From Pirellulaceae bacterium (lineage in GTDB: Bacteria; Planctomycetota; Planctomycetia; Pirellulales; Pirellulaceae): a DNA stretch of 64,000 nucleotides. The notes under the pieces were generated by a model that did no database searches, was not told where the DNA came from, and saw only the letters and a program-made list of their open reading frames with translations. Position numbers and translations under genes: made by a program. This document shows positions 52,755 through 61,465 of the stretch, piece by piece. Where the stretch lies: contig JANQLU010000136.1 in assembly GCA_028280445.1 (NCBI GenBank), positions 186,001 to 250,000 on the forward strand, read 5' to 3'. Position 1 is the first letter of the stretch. Each line of letters opens with the position of its first letter.

Positions 52755-53897
52755 CTATTTTTTGAGAATCCCATCGATGTTTTTGTATGGGTATTTCACA
52801 TTGCGTTTAGCTCGGACCTGATAAGCCGTCATCCAGCTGAATTTATCTTGATTCGCATTCGATGGATCAGGCTCAGGAAGTGGTTTCCCGTCGGCTTCTG
52901 CATAGATTGTTCGGATCAACGGCACGGTTTTTTTTGCCGCGGGAGGCGCCAATTCGTAGTTCGTGCCGCGTGTGATTTGGAGCCAGGTATTATCGCGATA
53001 CCCAGACAGCAACCGGTCGCGAATTGCCGCCACGCGCTTTGTTTTTTCCGCTTTGCTCAAGTCCGAGTTTTTAACAAGTTTTATTAGTTTTTGCGTTTCG
53101 GAAACGTCAAAGGTCACCCATCCGTGCGGCGGTAAATAGACTTCCAATTTACAATGACTGGGCGAAGCCTTGCTAAACATTGCTAGCCCATAAGTAACTC
53201 TCGCCGGATAACCGAGTTTTCGTCCCAACGCCGAACAGAGTCCGTGATAATCGCTGCAATGCCCTTGCTTCTGGTCGATCGCGTGTTTCGCGTCCGCTTT
53301 TAACGAAGCGTTCGTGTGACTGTAGGTCAGGTTTTCATCGGTCCACTGCAAAACAGCTTGAACATCCAATCCGTTGCCGTTTTTTTTGGGCAATGCGTTT
53401 GACAACACGGATTCGAGCTGCCGTTTGGTTTGCTCGTCAAATTCATTTCGCAAATAGACTTTAAACTCTTTAGGCCATTTCGAAACTTTTCGCACTTTAG
53501 CCAAATTCACTTTCCAGTGAACGTCTCCCACCTCGGCATCAAATCGGAATCGAATGACTTGTGCTCCGGGCGGATTTTTAAATTCAAAATACGCGAATTT
53601 ATTGCCAAATTTCTTTTCGGTATGAAATTGCGGCTCCACTGTTTGCGGAAAAGTCGTCAGTTTGACGTTCGAGATCTTTTGGGCTTTGTCGCTTTGAGGG
53701 ATAGGCAGCCAAACCTTCAGCGTTTTGGTTTTGTAAGGTGCTGTTACGATAATTCGATAATCAACTTCGTAAACGTTCGCATTGGAAACTTTTCCCGAAA
53801 GTGCTGAATCGACTTTTAATTCATCATGGGGTTGGTTGGTTACGAAAAACGAAACAGCAAAACTGGATACGACAAACAGGTACTGCGCAAAAATCAT
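52755..53897 (-). CDS. Secreted transglutaminase-like protein
   Basis: ATG 53897 opens a signal sequence (FAQYLFVVSSFAVSFFVT); 380 residues. The N-terminal ~125 residues are a beta-rich domain (YRIIVTAPYKTKTLKVWLPI) that precedes transglutaminase cores in many bacterial members. The catalytic triad is Cys214 (KQGHCSDYHGL), His248 (SPSHCKLEVYLP) and Asp264 (GWVTFDVSE). Such bacterial proteins are mostly proteases or amidases rather than cross-linkers. Acts in the periplasm; substrate unknown. Confidence 0.9.
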   Translation of the reverse strand: MIFAQYLFVVSSFAVSFFVTNQPHDELKVDSALSGKVSNANVYEVDYRIIVTAPYKTKTLKVWLPIPQSDKAQKISNVKLTTFPQTVEPQFHTEKKFGNKFAYFEFKNPPGAQVIRFRFDAEVGDVHWKVNLAKVRKVSKWPKEFKVYLRNEFDEQTKRQLESVLSNALPKKNGNGLDVQAVLQWTDENLTYSHTNASLKADAKHAIDQKQGHCSDYHGLCSALGRKLGYPARVTYGLAMFSKASPSHCKLEVYLPPHGWVTFDVSETQKLIKLVKNSDLSKAEKTKRVAAIRDRLLSGYRDNTWLQITRGTNYELAPPAAKKTVPLIRTIYAEADGKPLPEPDPSNANQDKFSWMTAYQVRAKRNVKYPYKNIDGILKK

Positions 53898-53927
53898 TGA
53901 TTGATCCAAATCATTAGACGTTTCGGA

Positions 53928-55079
53928 TTACTTCGCCAATCGGCCTTCGATTGACTCCACGGGAATGGGCGTCACTTTGGTGGTTGCGACCAAATCAGTT
54001 CGCAAGATATTTTTGTCTTTCTTGGTGCCGGGCTCAGTAAACTGAACAACAAAAGCCCCAATGGAAATACCATGCATATTGTAATTCGGGGGCCAGAAAT
54101 CTTCTGCGCGTGTGGCCAGAGCACGGGCCAAATATCGGGTTGCGCGACCCGAAAAACCCGCCAAAATCATTTCTAACCGCCCTTGAGACTCGCGATGGAT
54201 ATAAAATACCAGCGCCGAAGTTTGGCCGGGTTCCTCAACTCCCCCCTGGACCCATTTGCCATTGGCGTCCTCAAAATAGATTCCCGGCTCAAGTTTTTTG
54301 TCGGATTTGCTCAAATTCGTACCGCCAAAACAACTCGGCGGATGGGGATCATGGTCGCGATATCTCATGAAAATCGGACACCTGCGCTCCGTTGCCACGT
54401 CGACATTATCTTGCGATTCGAATGGCTCAGCGCCAAAAGCCCAAGCCATCATGATTTCGACCACCGGATTGCTTTTAGTACTCCCCAGGCAAACCATGGC
54501 TTTGTCTCCCGACGAATTCGAAAATTCGTCGTAAGTTTGGCGAGCACAAGCCTTCATTTCGTCGTCTGACGTTTGCCCCGGACTCCAAACCAGCGACTGT
54601 TTTAAATGTTCTGGATGTGGAAGCGAATCAGGAAACGGATTGTTAATCATGCCGTCACCTTTTTTCAACTTGGCAGTGCCACCTAATGTGGTCACGCCGT
54701 TTAGTAATTCGCCCAACAATACCGAATCCGAAGCTACAACAAACGAAACCTCGGGATTGTCTTCTTCCAAATCCCGTCGAACACCCAAACACATTTCAAG
54801 GCGTTTTCGGCGTGCCAGCAATTCCCAAAAATTTTCCGGTTCGACAGCAAACAGCGCACCGGGTAATTGGTCTGCCGACGCATGACCATGCTCAATCAAA
54901 TAGTCACACAGACGCGAAAGAGCCTTGAGCGGAATGTATTTGACTTCGTTTTTCAGCAACGCTGCGACCTGATGACGATCGAGTCCTGTGTACTCGACGA
55001 TCGATTTGATCGTGCCGGGACGTTTTCGCGGGTCGGGAACATGGCCTAATAATTCCGCAAGTCGAAATGAGTATTGCAT
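53928..55079 (-). CDS. HTH-domain protein with large unknown C-terminal domain
   Basis: I start at ATG 55079 (383 residues), where MQYSFRLAELLGHVPDPRKR begins a Cro/C1-type helix-turn-helix (IKSIVEYTGLDRHQVAALLK, then ALSRLCDYLIEHG). The remaining ~300 residues (WELLARRKRLEMCLGVRRDL..., SFVVASDSVLLGELLNGVTT...) form an alpha/beta domain that I do not recognise. They are followed by a domain with ILAGFSGRATRYLARAL near the C-terminus. The architecture suggests a ligand-responsive transcription regulator; similar proteins occur in planctomycetes. Its targets are unknown. Confidence 0.82.
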   Translation of the reverse strand: MQYSFRLAELLGHVPDPRKRPGTIKSIVEYTGLDRHQVAALLKNEVKYIPLKALSRLCDYLIEHGHASADQLPGALFAVEPENFWELLARRKRLEMCLGVRRDLEEDNPEVSFVVASDSVLLGELLNGVTTLGGTAKLKKGDGMINNPFPDSLPHPEHLKQSLVWSPGQTSDDEMKACARQTYDEFSNSSGDKAMVCLGSTKSNPVVEIMMAWAFGAEPFESQDNVDVATERRCPIFMRYRDHDPHPPSCFGGTNLSKSDKKLEPGIYFEDANGKWVQGGVEEPGQTSALVFYIHRESQGRLEMILAGFSGRATRYLARALATRAEDFWPPNYNMHGISIGAFVVQFTEPGTKKDKNILRTDLVATTKVTPIPVESIEGRLAK

Positions 55080-55243
55080 GGCTTCTACCTGAGCTATGAA
55101 AATCGCTTGGGGCAATGAAGTCGAATGACACCATTAATCTCAATATATGGTCGATTAAGTAGAATTCAATACCCTTATGAGATAAGGCTCTTGTAATTCA
55201 CATAAAAACGTCCAGAAAACGTGAAATTGCTATATCTGTAGCG

Positions 55244-56464
55244 ATGCGAAATCTGTATCCTGCTCGCCCCGAATTTTATTTCACCGCGCGAATGGAATCG
55301 AAAATGAAACGAATGGGTCGAAAAAATCCGCTAAAAGTTGGTGGTATCACCTTAATCATGACCATCATCCTGAGCTGCATCGTCTCTCAGGCCAATGCTC
55401 AAATAAAAATCAAAAATCTGTTTCGCCCCAACGTCAATGCAGAAAGAAACAAAACCTATTGGCTGACCAAAAAACAAGGCCCTTGGTTGATCACCTGCGC
55501 CTCATTTACAGGACGGGATGCAACACGGCAAGCGAACGACTTGGTCTACGAACTGCGCAAGAAATATAAACTCAATGCGTTCGTCTACAAAAAACAGTTT
55601 GATTTCCGTGGCAAAATGAAAGGGCTCGGATTTTCGGCAACCGAGACAATCAGACAAGCCGACGGCAAAGTGGCACCCAAGCCGGTCAAAATGAAAGCTT
55701 TGCGAGGAGATCATTTTGAACAGGTCACGGTCGTCGTCGGCGATTTCCCCAGCATTAACGATCGCAAAACGCAAAACACGTTAGAGAAAATCAAATATCT
55801 ACAACCGCGGACACTCGAAGTCTCTGCCACGATGAAAACAAACCAAATCTATGGCAAAATGCGCGAAGATTTACGTCGGAGAGCAAAAGATAAAAAACTT
55901 CGCGGAATGGGCCCCATGCGACAAGCCATGGTCATTCCTAACCCACTATTGCCACCAGAATATTTTCAACGCCAATCGATCGACTCGACGATCGTGAAAC
56001 TGAACGAAGGCCTCGAATATGGCCTGCTAAAAAACAAAAAACCTTACACCGTTCGAGTGGCAACTTTTCGGGGACATTCCGATTTTGGTTCGGCTCAAAA
56101 AATTGATCAACAACGCAAGCAAACGAGTAACAACAAAAAAGTCAGCAAACTCGCGATTGCCGCGGCCAAAGCGCATCGTCTCACGCAGGAATTGCGCAAA
56201 CGAAATGTCGAAGCGTACGAGTTTCACGATCGACATGAAAGCTACGTTTGCGTCGGCGGATATGATTGGGTCAAAAAACGACGCCGCGACGGCAAAGATG
56301 AATTGAATCCGGAAATCGCCAGAATCATTCGAAGCTACGAAGCCACCAAGCAGGACTTCGGTAGTTTGCGAGGTGCGATTCAACCCAAGTCGTTACCATC
56401 GGTCCGCCACCTCGGCATTCTCTTTGATGTTCAACCTCGTCCTGTGGTTGTTCCTCGAAAGTGA
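55244..56464 (+). CDS. Secreted protein with two SPOR-like repeats
   Basis: 406 residues from ATG 55244; internal ATGs at 55292 and 55304 are possible starts and would place the signal peptide (VGGITLIMTIILSCIVSQAN) closer to the N-terminus. Two similar beta-alpha-beta units are visible: GPWLITCASFTGRDATRQAN...LRKKYKLNAFVYKK and PYTVRVATFRGHS...AHRLTQELRKRNVEAYEFHD...YVCVGGYDWVKKR. These follow the SPOR pattern (peptidoglycan-binding in canonical members). Planctomycete walls differ, so the ligand is uncertain. The protein is very basic. Confidence 0.75.
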   Translation: MRNLYPARPEFYFTARMESKMKRMGRKNPLKVGGITLIMTIILSCIVSQANAQIKIKNLFRPNVNAERNKTYWLTKKQGPWLITCASFTGRDATRQANDLVYELRKKYKLNAFVYKKQFDFRGKMKGLGFSATETIRQADGKVAPKPVKMKALRGDHFEQVTVVVGDFPSINDRKTQNTLEKIKYLQPRTLEVSATMKTNQIYGKMREDLRRRAKDKKLRGMGPMRQAMVIPNPLLPPEYFQRQSIDSTIVKLNEGLEYGLLKNKKPYTVRVATFRGHSDFGSAQKIDQQRKQTSNNKKVSKLAIAAAKAHRLTQELRKRNVEAYEFHDRHESYVCVGGYDWVKKRRRDGKDELNPEIARIIRSYEATKQDFGSLRGAIQPKSLPSVRHLGILFDVQPRPVVVPRK

Positions 56465-56534
56465 CGATCAACGCAACGCACTGGCTCTTCACGTTTTTCA
56501 GTAGACAAGCTTTTCAGTGGACAACGAATCGCCG

Positions 56535-57398
56535 TTACACCTGATGCAGTAACGGAAAAAATTGTCCATGGAGTTTTTCACCTTTGGCAATGGCATCGAC
56601 GCCGTCGAGCAACGGTTCGTCCGATGCCGATTGCACACCATCGCGCACCACATTGATGACGACCGCGCGTCGCGATCGATCTGATTTGTTTTCATACGAA
56701 CCATGCACCAACAACGGATGATGGAACGCACATTCTCCGGCCTTCAACTCGATGGCCACCGGGTTGCGAAACATCTCCCATTGTTGTTCATCCAAGACCT
56801 CGCGAATTGCTTCCATATCACCGGCCAAACCGGTAGTCGGCAACAGATCCCAGCGATGACTTCCAGGAACGTACTGCAGGCAACCGTTTTCGGTGTTGCT
56901 GTCGTCCAACCCGATCCAGCAAGTCAAATGTTCCATCGGCTCAGTGCGTGTCCAATACGAGTAATCCTGATGCCAAGCGACAACGCCGCCATGATTGGCA
57001 GGTTTGCAAAACAATTGATCGTGCCAGAACCGTACCGACCCTTCCAACAACTGGCTCGCCGGAACAACAAACGCAGCGTTCCAAAGCAAATCGTGAAACC
57101 CCGGTTTAATGCGCCACGCTCCCAAAGCATGAAATAGCACGGTATCGGGATCGGCCGACTCATTAGAGTTGTACTCGTACCAGTATTCCGCCCCGTCGTG
57201 ATCTGGTTGGACCAATTCAGCCAGTTCATTTCTCAAATGCTCAATCTGTGCATCGTCGAGCAATCGAACACCTGCCAAATACCCGTTTTTTTGAAAGAAC
57301 CGGATTTGTTCGTCACTGAGACGAAATTGTGCCAGATCAATATCGGCACTTTGGAACAACTCGTTGATCGGTTGATGGATTTTGGACAAGTCAGTCAT
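56535..57398 (-). CDS. Phytanoyl-CoA dioxygenase (PhyH)-family oxygenase
   Basis: ATG 57398 has GAGG about 8 bases upstream, and a GTG three codons earlier is also possible; 287 residues. The Fe(II)/2-oxoglutarate site is visible: VAWHQDYSYW (His-x-Asp) and HPLLVHGSYENKS...SRRAVVIN (distal His and Arg). CWIGLDDSNTENGCLQYVPG with SHRWDLLP are the usual PhyH surroundings. It hydroxylates an unknown small substrate in the cytoplasm. The initiation region consists of a 14-bp tandem repeat that duplicates the Shine-Dalgarno and ATG. Confidence 0.92.
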   Translation of the reverse strand: MTDLSKIHQPINELFQSADIDLAQFRLSDEQIRFFQKNGYLAGVRLLDDAQIEHLRNELAELVQPDHDGAEYWYEYNSNESADPDTVLFHALGAWRIKPGFHDLLWNAAFVVPASQLLEGSVRFWHDQLFCKPANHGGVVAWHQDYSYWTRTEPMEHLTCWIGLDDSNTENGCLQYVPGSHRWDLLPTTGLAGDMEAIREVLDEQQWEMFRNPVAIELKAGECAFHHPLLVHGSYENKSDRSRRAVVINVVRDGVQSASDEPLLDGVDAIAKGEKLHGQFFPLLHQV

Positions 57399-57500
57399 CG
57401 AAAACACCTCATCGAAAACACCTCATCGAAAAAGGCTGTCACATGGTTGGAACTCGCAGCCATCAGAGGATTCTAAACAAATTTTTGAACAAATCCAAAA

Positions 57501-57608
57501 GTAGGGCCGGTTCTCACCGGCCGTTTTTGTTGGATTGTTGTTTGTTGGATCGGCAGATTAGCGAATCGGCCATTTGTTGTTGGATCGGCCGGTAGGAACC
57601 GGCCCTAC
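57501..57608. repeat. Palindromic repeat, family A, wide spacer
   Basis: The left arm 57501-57522 and right arm 57587-57608 (GGCCGGTAGGAACCGGCCCT...) are inverted with two mismatches. The spacer holds degenerate partial copies (GATCGGC, AATCGGCC). The right arm ends at the stop codon (TAG, 57608-57610) of the OsmC gene. Confidence 0.88.
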
Positions 57609-58042
57609 TAGCCGTTAGAAATCGTGAATTCCAAATGCACTTCGGAATTCAGTGAGTTGGTGATGAAGCACATCTTTTCCGCTTTTTCCAACGATCGTTG
57701 AGCGCGGCCTTGGTCAACTCCTTCGGGTACCGACAAAGCGGCACTAATTTTCATTTCTGTAAATTTCACATCGCGTTCGACACGATCCAACGTGCCAACC
57801 ACGCTGCATTTTAATTCGTTCCACTCCAGTTTGGACGCGGCAGCAACAGCTCGAAACGACAAGACAAAACAATCGGCGACCGCTGCAACGATCAAATCTT
57901 CGGGTGACCATTTATCGCCAGGGCCACCAAATTCTGTCGGTGGTGCAGAAGCGATCGATGGCAGTCCGTCGGATTCCAGGGCAACATCCCCTTCGGTTTG
58001 AGCCGACGCGGCTACCGTGTAAGTATGTGGAAACTGATTCAT
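57608..58042 (-). CDS. OsmC/Ohr-family protein
   Basis: ATG 58042 is preceded by AAGGGA and starts MNQFPHTYTVAASAQTEGDV; 144 residues. The upstream extension is translation of a palindromic repeat and is rejected. WSPEDLIVAAVADCFVLSFR carries one of the two expected redox Cys residues; the second Cys is MCFITNSL near the end. The spacing matches OsmC-like peroxiredoxins that reduce organic hydroperoxides. Alternative: a general OsmC-fold protein of the YhfA type. Confidence 0.92.
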   Translation of the reverse strand: MNQFPHTYTVAASAQTEGDVALESDGLPSIASAPPTEFGGPGDKWSPEDLIVAAVADCFVLSFRAVAAASKLEWNELKCSVVGTLDRVERDVKFTEMKISAALSVPEGVDQGRAQRSLEKAEKMCFITNSLNSEVHLEFTISNG

Positions 58043-58161
58043 AGTGATCCCTTGTTCATTCAAACAAAATTTTTGCCAGTATCCTAACACAACCGTTTGT
58101 GGGCGATAGACATTAACACCGAGCGGTTTCGGAGCGCGAGGCGACGGGAGCGCGAGGCAAC

Positions 58162-58312
58162 GGGAGGGCGAGGCTCCTGCCGAGCCTGATCCTGTGAGCG
58201 GCAAGGCGCTAGCCGCCGGTTTGTTTGCGCTTCGAACCGGCGGCTAGCCCCTTGCCGCTCACGAGTGCCCATGGACGATCCCGATACGGCTCGGCAGGAG
58301 CCTCGCCCTCCC
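58162..58312. repeat. Nested palindrome: family D inside family C
   Basis: The outer arms 58162-58186 and 58288-58312 are exact inverted 25-mers of family C (same sequence as at 31754-31846). Inside them, 58194-58221 and 58235-58262 form an inverted repeat of family D with about one mismatch. It lies between the OsmC and second glgC genes. Extra partial C copies (CTCGCCCTCCCCGAAACC) follow at 58303-58340. The 310-bp gap has no gene. Confidence 0.92.
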
Positions 58313-58352
58313 CGAAACCTCGCCCTCCCCGAAACCTCGCCTTCCTGAAACT

Positions 58353-59669
58353 CTAGCCTCCCGCGGTCACAACTTCTGCCAGTTTCTCCAGCGCCCAGCC
58401 GCTTGGAAACTCTGCATTCTTGATCAACACCGGAATCGCATCGCGGACAACACATTGCGGATGATTTTGATCGGAATCATTGATTCCCAGATCATTAACA
58501 ATTCGTACGTTCGTTCCGATACGACAGTTTTTGTCGACAATCGATCCGACGATCTCCGACCCATCACCAATGCCAATCGGAATACGCCCGGTGTCGACCG
58601 TATCCAACTCGGGTTCGTAGAAATCGGCACCCATGATAATCGAATCTTTAATCACGACGTTTTCGCCAATGTTGCATCGCAATCCGATAATGCTGTTCGT
58701 GATTTTTGCGCCGCGGCCAATCCGACAGCCATCGGCGATCAAACTGCGATCGACATCGGCCCCGCAAAATTGAGTCGGCGGCAAATAACGGGCACGCGAA
58801 TACACCGGAGCATCCGCAGTATAAAAATCAAACGGCGGATCATCACTGGCCATGCTCAAGTTCGATTCATAAAACGAGCGAATGGTCCCAATGTCTTCCC
58901 AATAATCATCAAACAAATGAGTTTGCACTTTACGAGTACGAATGGCTGCAGGAAAAACCTCTTTCCCAAAATCCGCGTAGTCGGTCTTTTCCAACGCCTC
59001 GATCAGCGTCTCCCGATTGAAAACGTAAATTCCCAAACTCGCTAAACAATCACGCCCCTGACTGTCGATTCCCTGGGCATCAATCCAACTCGGCTCCATG
59101 CGAACCATGTTGATTTCTTCGTCCGTCTGTGGTTTTTCGAGAAAACCAGTGACTTGGCCCTGGTCGTTCAGTCGCATGATTCCAAACGCTTTCGCCTGCT
59201 CGCGCGAAACGGGACGTGCCGCAATCGTTACATCGGCACCCGTTTTTTGATGCGTGTCAATCAACTGACGATAGTCCATGCGGTACAGTTGGTCGCCAGA
59301 CAAAATCACAACGTAATCGATTCCATATTGCGATATATAGTTCAGGTTTTTGCGAACGGCATCGGCCGTCCCTTGATACCAATCCTTGCCTTCACTCAAC
59401 GTTTGCTGAGCGGCCAACAATTCGACAAAACCTCCGTCGAATTGATCAAAAAAGTAGGTCGAGCGGATGTGGCGGTGCAAACTGACCGACATGAATTGAG
59501 TCAACACGTAAATGCGATTGATATTGCTGTTGATACAATTGGAAATTGGAATATCAATCAATCGGTATTTGCCAGCCAACGGCACCGCTGGCTTGGATCG
59601 GATCGATGTCAACGGAAACAACCTTGTTCCTTGCCCACCACCCAATACTAACGCTACAACATTTCGCAT
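58353..59669 (-). CDS. glgC: ADP-glucose pyrophosphorylase (second copy, cyanobacterial/plant-like type)
   Basis: I use ATG 59669 (MRNVVALVLGGGQGTRLFPL), 438 residues; ATG 59684 is five codons upstream. LRGGG-like GGGQGTRL, RSKPAVPLAGKYRLIDIPIS, WYQGTADAVRKN, catalytic SGDQLYRMDY and FLEKP are all present. The C-terminal beta-helix is longer than in the copy at 10.4 kb (SLIADGCRIGRGAKITNSII, VVIKDSIIMGADFYEP). GDQLYRMDY and RLIDIPISNC are typical of cyanobacterial/plant enzymes. Two different GlgC types in 50 kb suggest distinct allosteric control or that one lost catalysis. It acts in ADP-glucose formation. Confidence 0.93.
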   Translation of the reverse strand: MRNVVALVLGGGQGTRLFPLTSIRSKPAVPLAGKYRLIDIPISNCINSNINRIYVLTQFMSVSLHRHIRSTYFFDQFDGGFVELLAAQQTLSEGKDWYQGTADAVRKNLNYISQYGIDYVVILSGDQLYRMDYRQLIDTHQKTGADVTIAARPVSREQAKAFGIMRLNDQGQVTGFLEKPQTDEEINMVRMEPSWIDAQGIDSQGRDCLASLGIYVFNRETLIEALEKTDYADFGKEVFPAAIRTRKVQTHLFDDYWEDIGTIRSFYESNLSMASDDPPFDFYTADAPVYSRARYLPPTQFCGADVDRSLIADGCRIGRGAKITNSIIGLRCNIGENVVIKDSIIMGADFYEPELDTVDTGRIPIGIGDGSEIVGSIVDKNCRIGTNVRIVNDLGINDSDQNHPQCVVRDAIPVLIKNAEFPSGWALEKLAEVVTAGG

Positions 59670-59953
59670 TTTTCTTCGGTCCATTTCATGAAATTTTGAA
59701 CGGATTATAAACGTTTTCAGTGTTGGCGTGAATCGAATTGAATTTCGGTGAAGGGCTATTTTAGAAACTTTGAGTGAAGGGGGCGGGATAACACTCGGTT
59801 GGTCGTGAAGAGATCTTTACTGACGACTTTGGTGCGGGCAACATTTTCGCCTTTAGATTACATCTTTCAAAGACGACGATTCGATTGGTTGTAGAAGCCG
59901 GCTTGTCAATCAGTCGTCAATCTTCGAATCGTTGTGGCACCGCTTTTGCAAAT

Positions 59954-61435
59954 CTACGCCAAGACATCCTTGATCAATTTTCCATGAACATCGGTCAATC
60001 TGCGTTGAATTCCATTGTGATAGAACGACAGTCGTTCGTGGTCCAAGCCAAGTAAATGCAAAATAGTGGCATGGAAATCGTAAACCGTCGTTATATTTTT
60101 AACGGCTTTGTAGCTAAATTCGTCCGTGGCACCGTAACTAAACGGGGCTTTCACACCGGCTCCAGCAAGCCATGCTGTAAAACCTGCGGGATTATGGTCG
60201 CGGCCACTGGCCCCTTTTTGGAACGTGGGCATGCGTCCAAATTCAGTACACCAAACAATCAGCGTTTCCTCCAACAAACCGCGTTGCTTCATGTCTTTCA
60301 ACAGCGCCGCGACAGGTTGGTCGAGGACCTGTCCATGTTTTCGATATTGTTTTTCCAACGCTTTGTGGCCGTCCCAGTTACTGACACCTTCGCCGCCCGT
60401 TTGATAGGCCCCGTTAAACAACTGAACAAAACGCACGCCTTGCTCGATCAGTCGACGAGCCAAAATACAGTTTTTGGCAAAATCCGCGCGAAGCTTATTT
60501 TCACGATCATCGGCACCGTACATTTTTAAAATGTGCTTGGGTTCGGTCGACAAATCACTAATTTTAGGAACCGACAACTGCATTTTTGCGGCAAGTTGAT
60601 AACTGGCAATCCGAGCCGCCAACTGGGTGTCACCTGGAAAACGTTCCAAGTGCGTTTGATTGAGTCGATTCAAAAACTCTCTCGTCGCGCGATCTGTATT
60701 CTTCGCGACGCCCGCCGGTCTTTTCAAATTTCGAATCGGATGGGTTGCATTAAAATCCGTCCCTTGAAAAGCGGCCGGTAAAAATCCGGGTCCCCAATTG
60801 TTGACACTGGATTGAGGAGTGCCTCGGGGATCGGGAATCGCAACATAAGCGGGCAATTCTTCGTTTTCACTTCCCAGCCCCCAAGTGACCCAGGCACCCA
60901 TGCTCGGAAACCCGTCGAGATTGAATCCGGTCGACATAAAATTTTCACCAGGACCATGCGTATTTGTCTTGCTGGTCAATGAATGAATAAAACACATGTC
61001 ATCGGCAAACTGACCAATCATCGGAACCAGGTCCGAGATCATTTTCCCCGACTCTCCTCGCGGCCGAAATGTCCATGGACTTTTGGTCAAATTACCCTGT
61101 GCACCCTGAAAGGTGATCAATTTGCCCGCACCGGGCATCGGCTTACCGTGCCGTCTTACCAATTCAGGTTTGTAATCAAACGTATCGATTTGGCTACAGG
61201 CTCCGGCACAAAAAATAACCAACACGTTTTTTGCAGCAGGCGCAAAATGCGGTTTCCGTGCGGCAAAAGGTTTGGCCGGATCAATCTTTGGCAAGATCGG
61301 AGTTTTCTCATTCGGTTTTCGAACTTTGTCATCCGCCAACAGAAACCCATCGTTTTTCAACAAGGAAGTCAGCGCAATCGCCGAAAGACCTTTGCCAAAA
61401 TCCGAAAAAAACGAACGTCGAGTCGAACCAGTCAT
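59954..61435 (-). CDS. DUF1501 protein with Tat signal
   Basis: ATG 61435 opens a twin-arginine-type signal (STRRSFFSDFGKGLSAIALTSLL); 493 residues. DUF1501 features: PHFAPAAKNVLVIFCAGACS, QIDTFDYKPEL, SLTSKTNTHGPGENFMSTGF, WCTEFGRMPTFQKG, GRDHNPAGFTAWLAGAGVK and HATILHLLGLDHERLSFYHN. The fold is alkaline-phosphatase/sulfatase-like. It is encoded 30 bp downstream of the PSD1 gene, the standard planctomycete pair thought to degrade exopolysaccharide or act in related extracellular catabolism; function unproven. Confidence 0.95.
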   Translation of the reverse strand: MTGSTRRSFFSDFGKGLSAIALTSLLKNDGFLLADDKVRKPNEKTPILPKIDPAKPFAARKPHFAPAAKNVLVIFCAGACSQIDTFDYKPELVRRHGKPMPGAGKLITFQGAQGNLTKSPWTFRPRGESGKMISDLVPMIGQFADDMCFIHSLTSKTNTHGPGENFMSTGFNLDGFPSMGAWVTWGLGSENEELPAYVAIPDPRGTPQSSVNNWGPGFLPAAFQGTDFNATHPIRNLKRPAGVAKNTDRATREFLNRLNQTHLERFPGDTQLAARIASYQLAAKMQLSVPKISDLSTEPKHILKMYGADDRENKLRADFAKNCILARRLIEQGVRFVQLFNGAYQTGGEGVSNWDGHKALEKQYRKHGQVLDQPVAALLKDMKQRGLLEETLIVWCTEFGRMPTFQKGASGRDHNPAGFTAWLAGAGVKAPFSYGATDEFSYKAVKNITTVYDFHATILHLLGLDHERLSFYHNGIQRRLTDVHGKLIKDVLA

Positions 61436-61465
61436 TGGAAAATTCCGATCTGTATTGATTCGCAA

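Noticed and set aside
58084..58455. 123-codon frame on the minus strand
   Set aside because: It runs through the nested C/D palindrome and overlaps the end of glgC; the peptide is repeat-derived.
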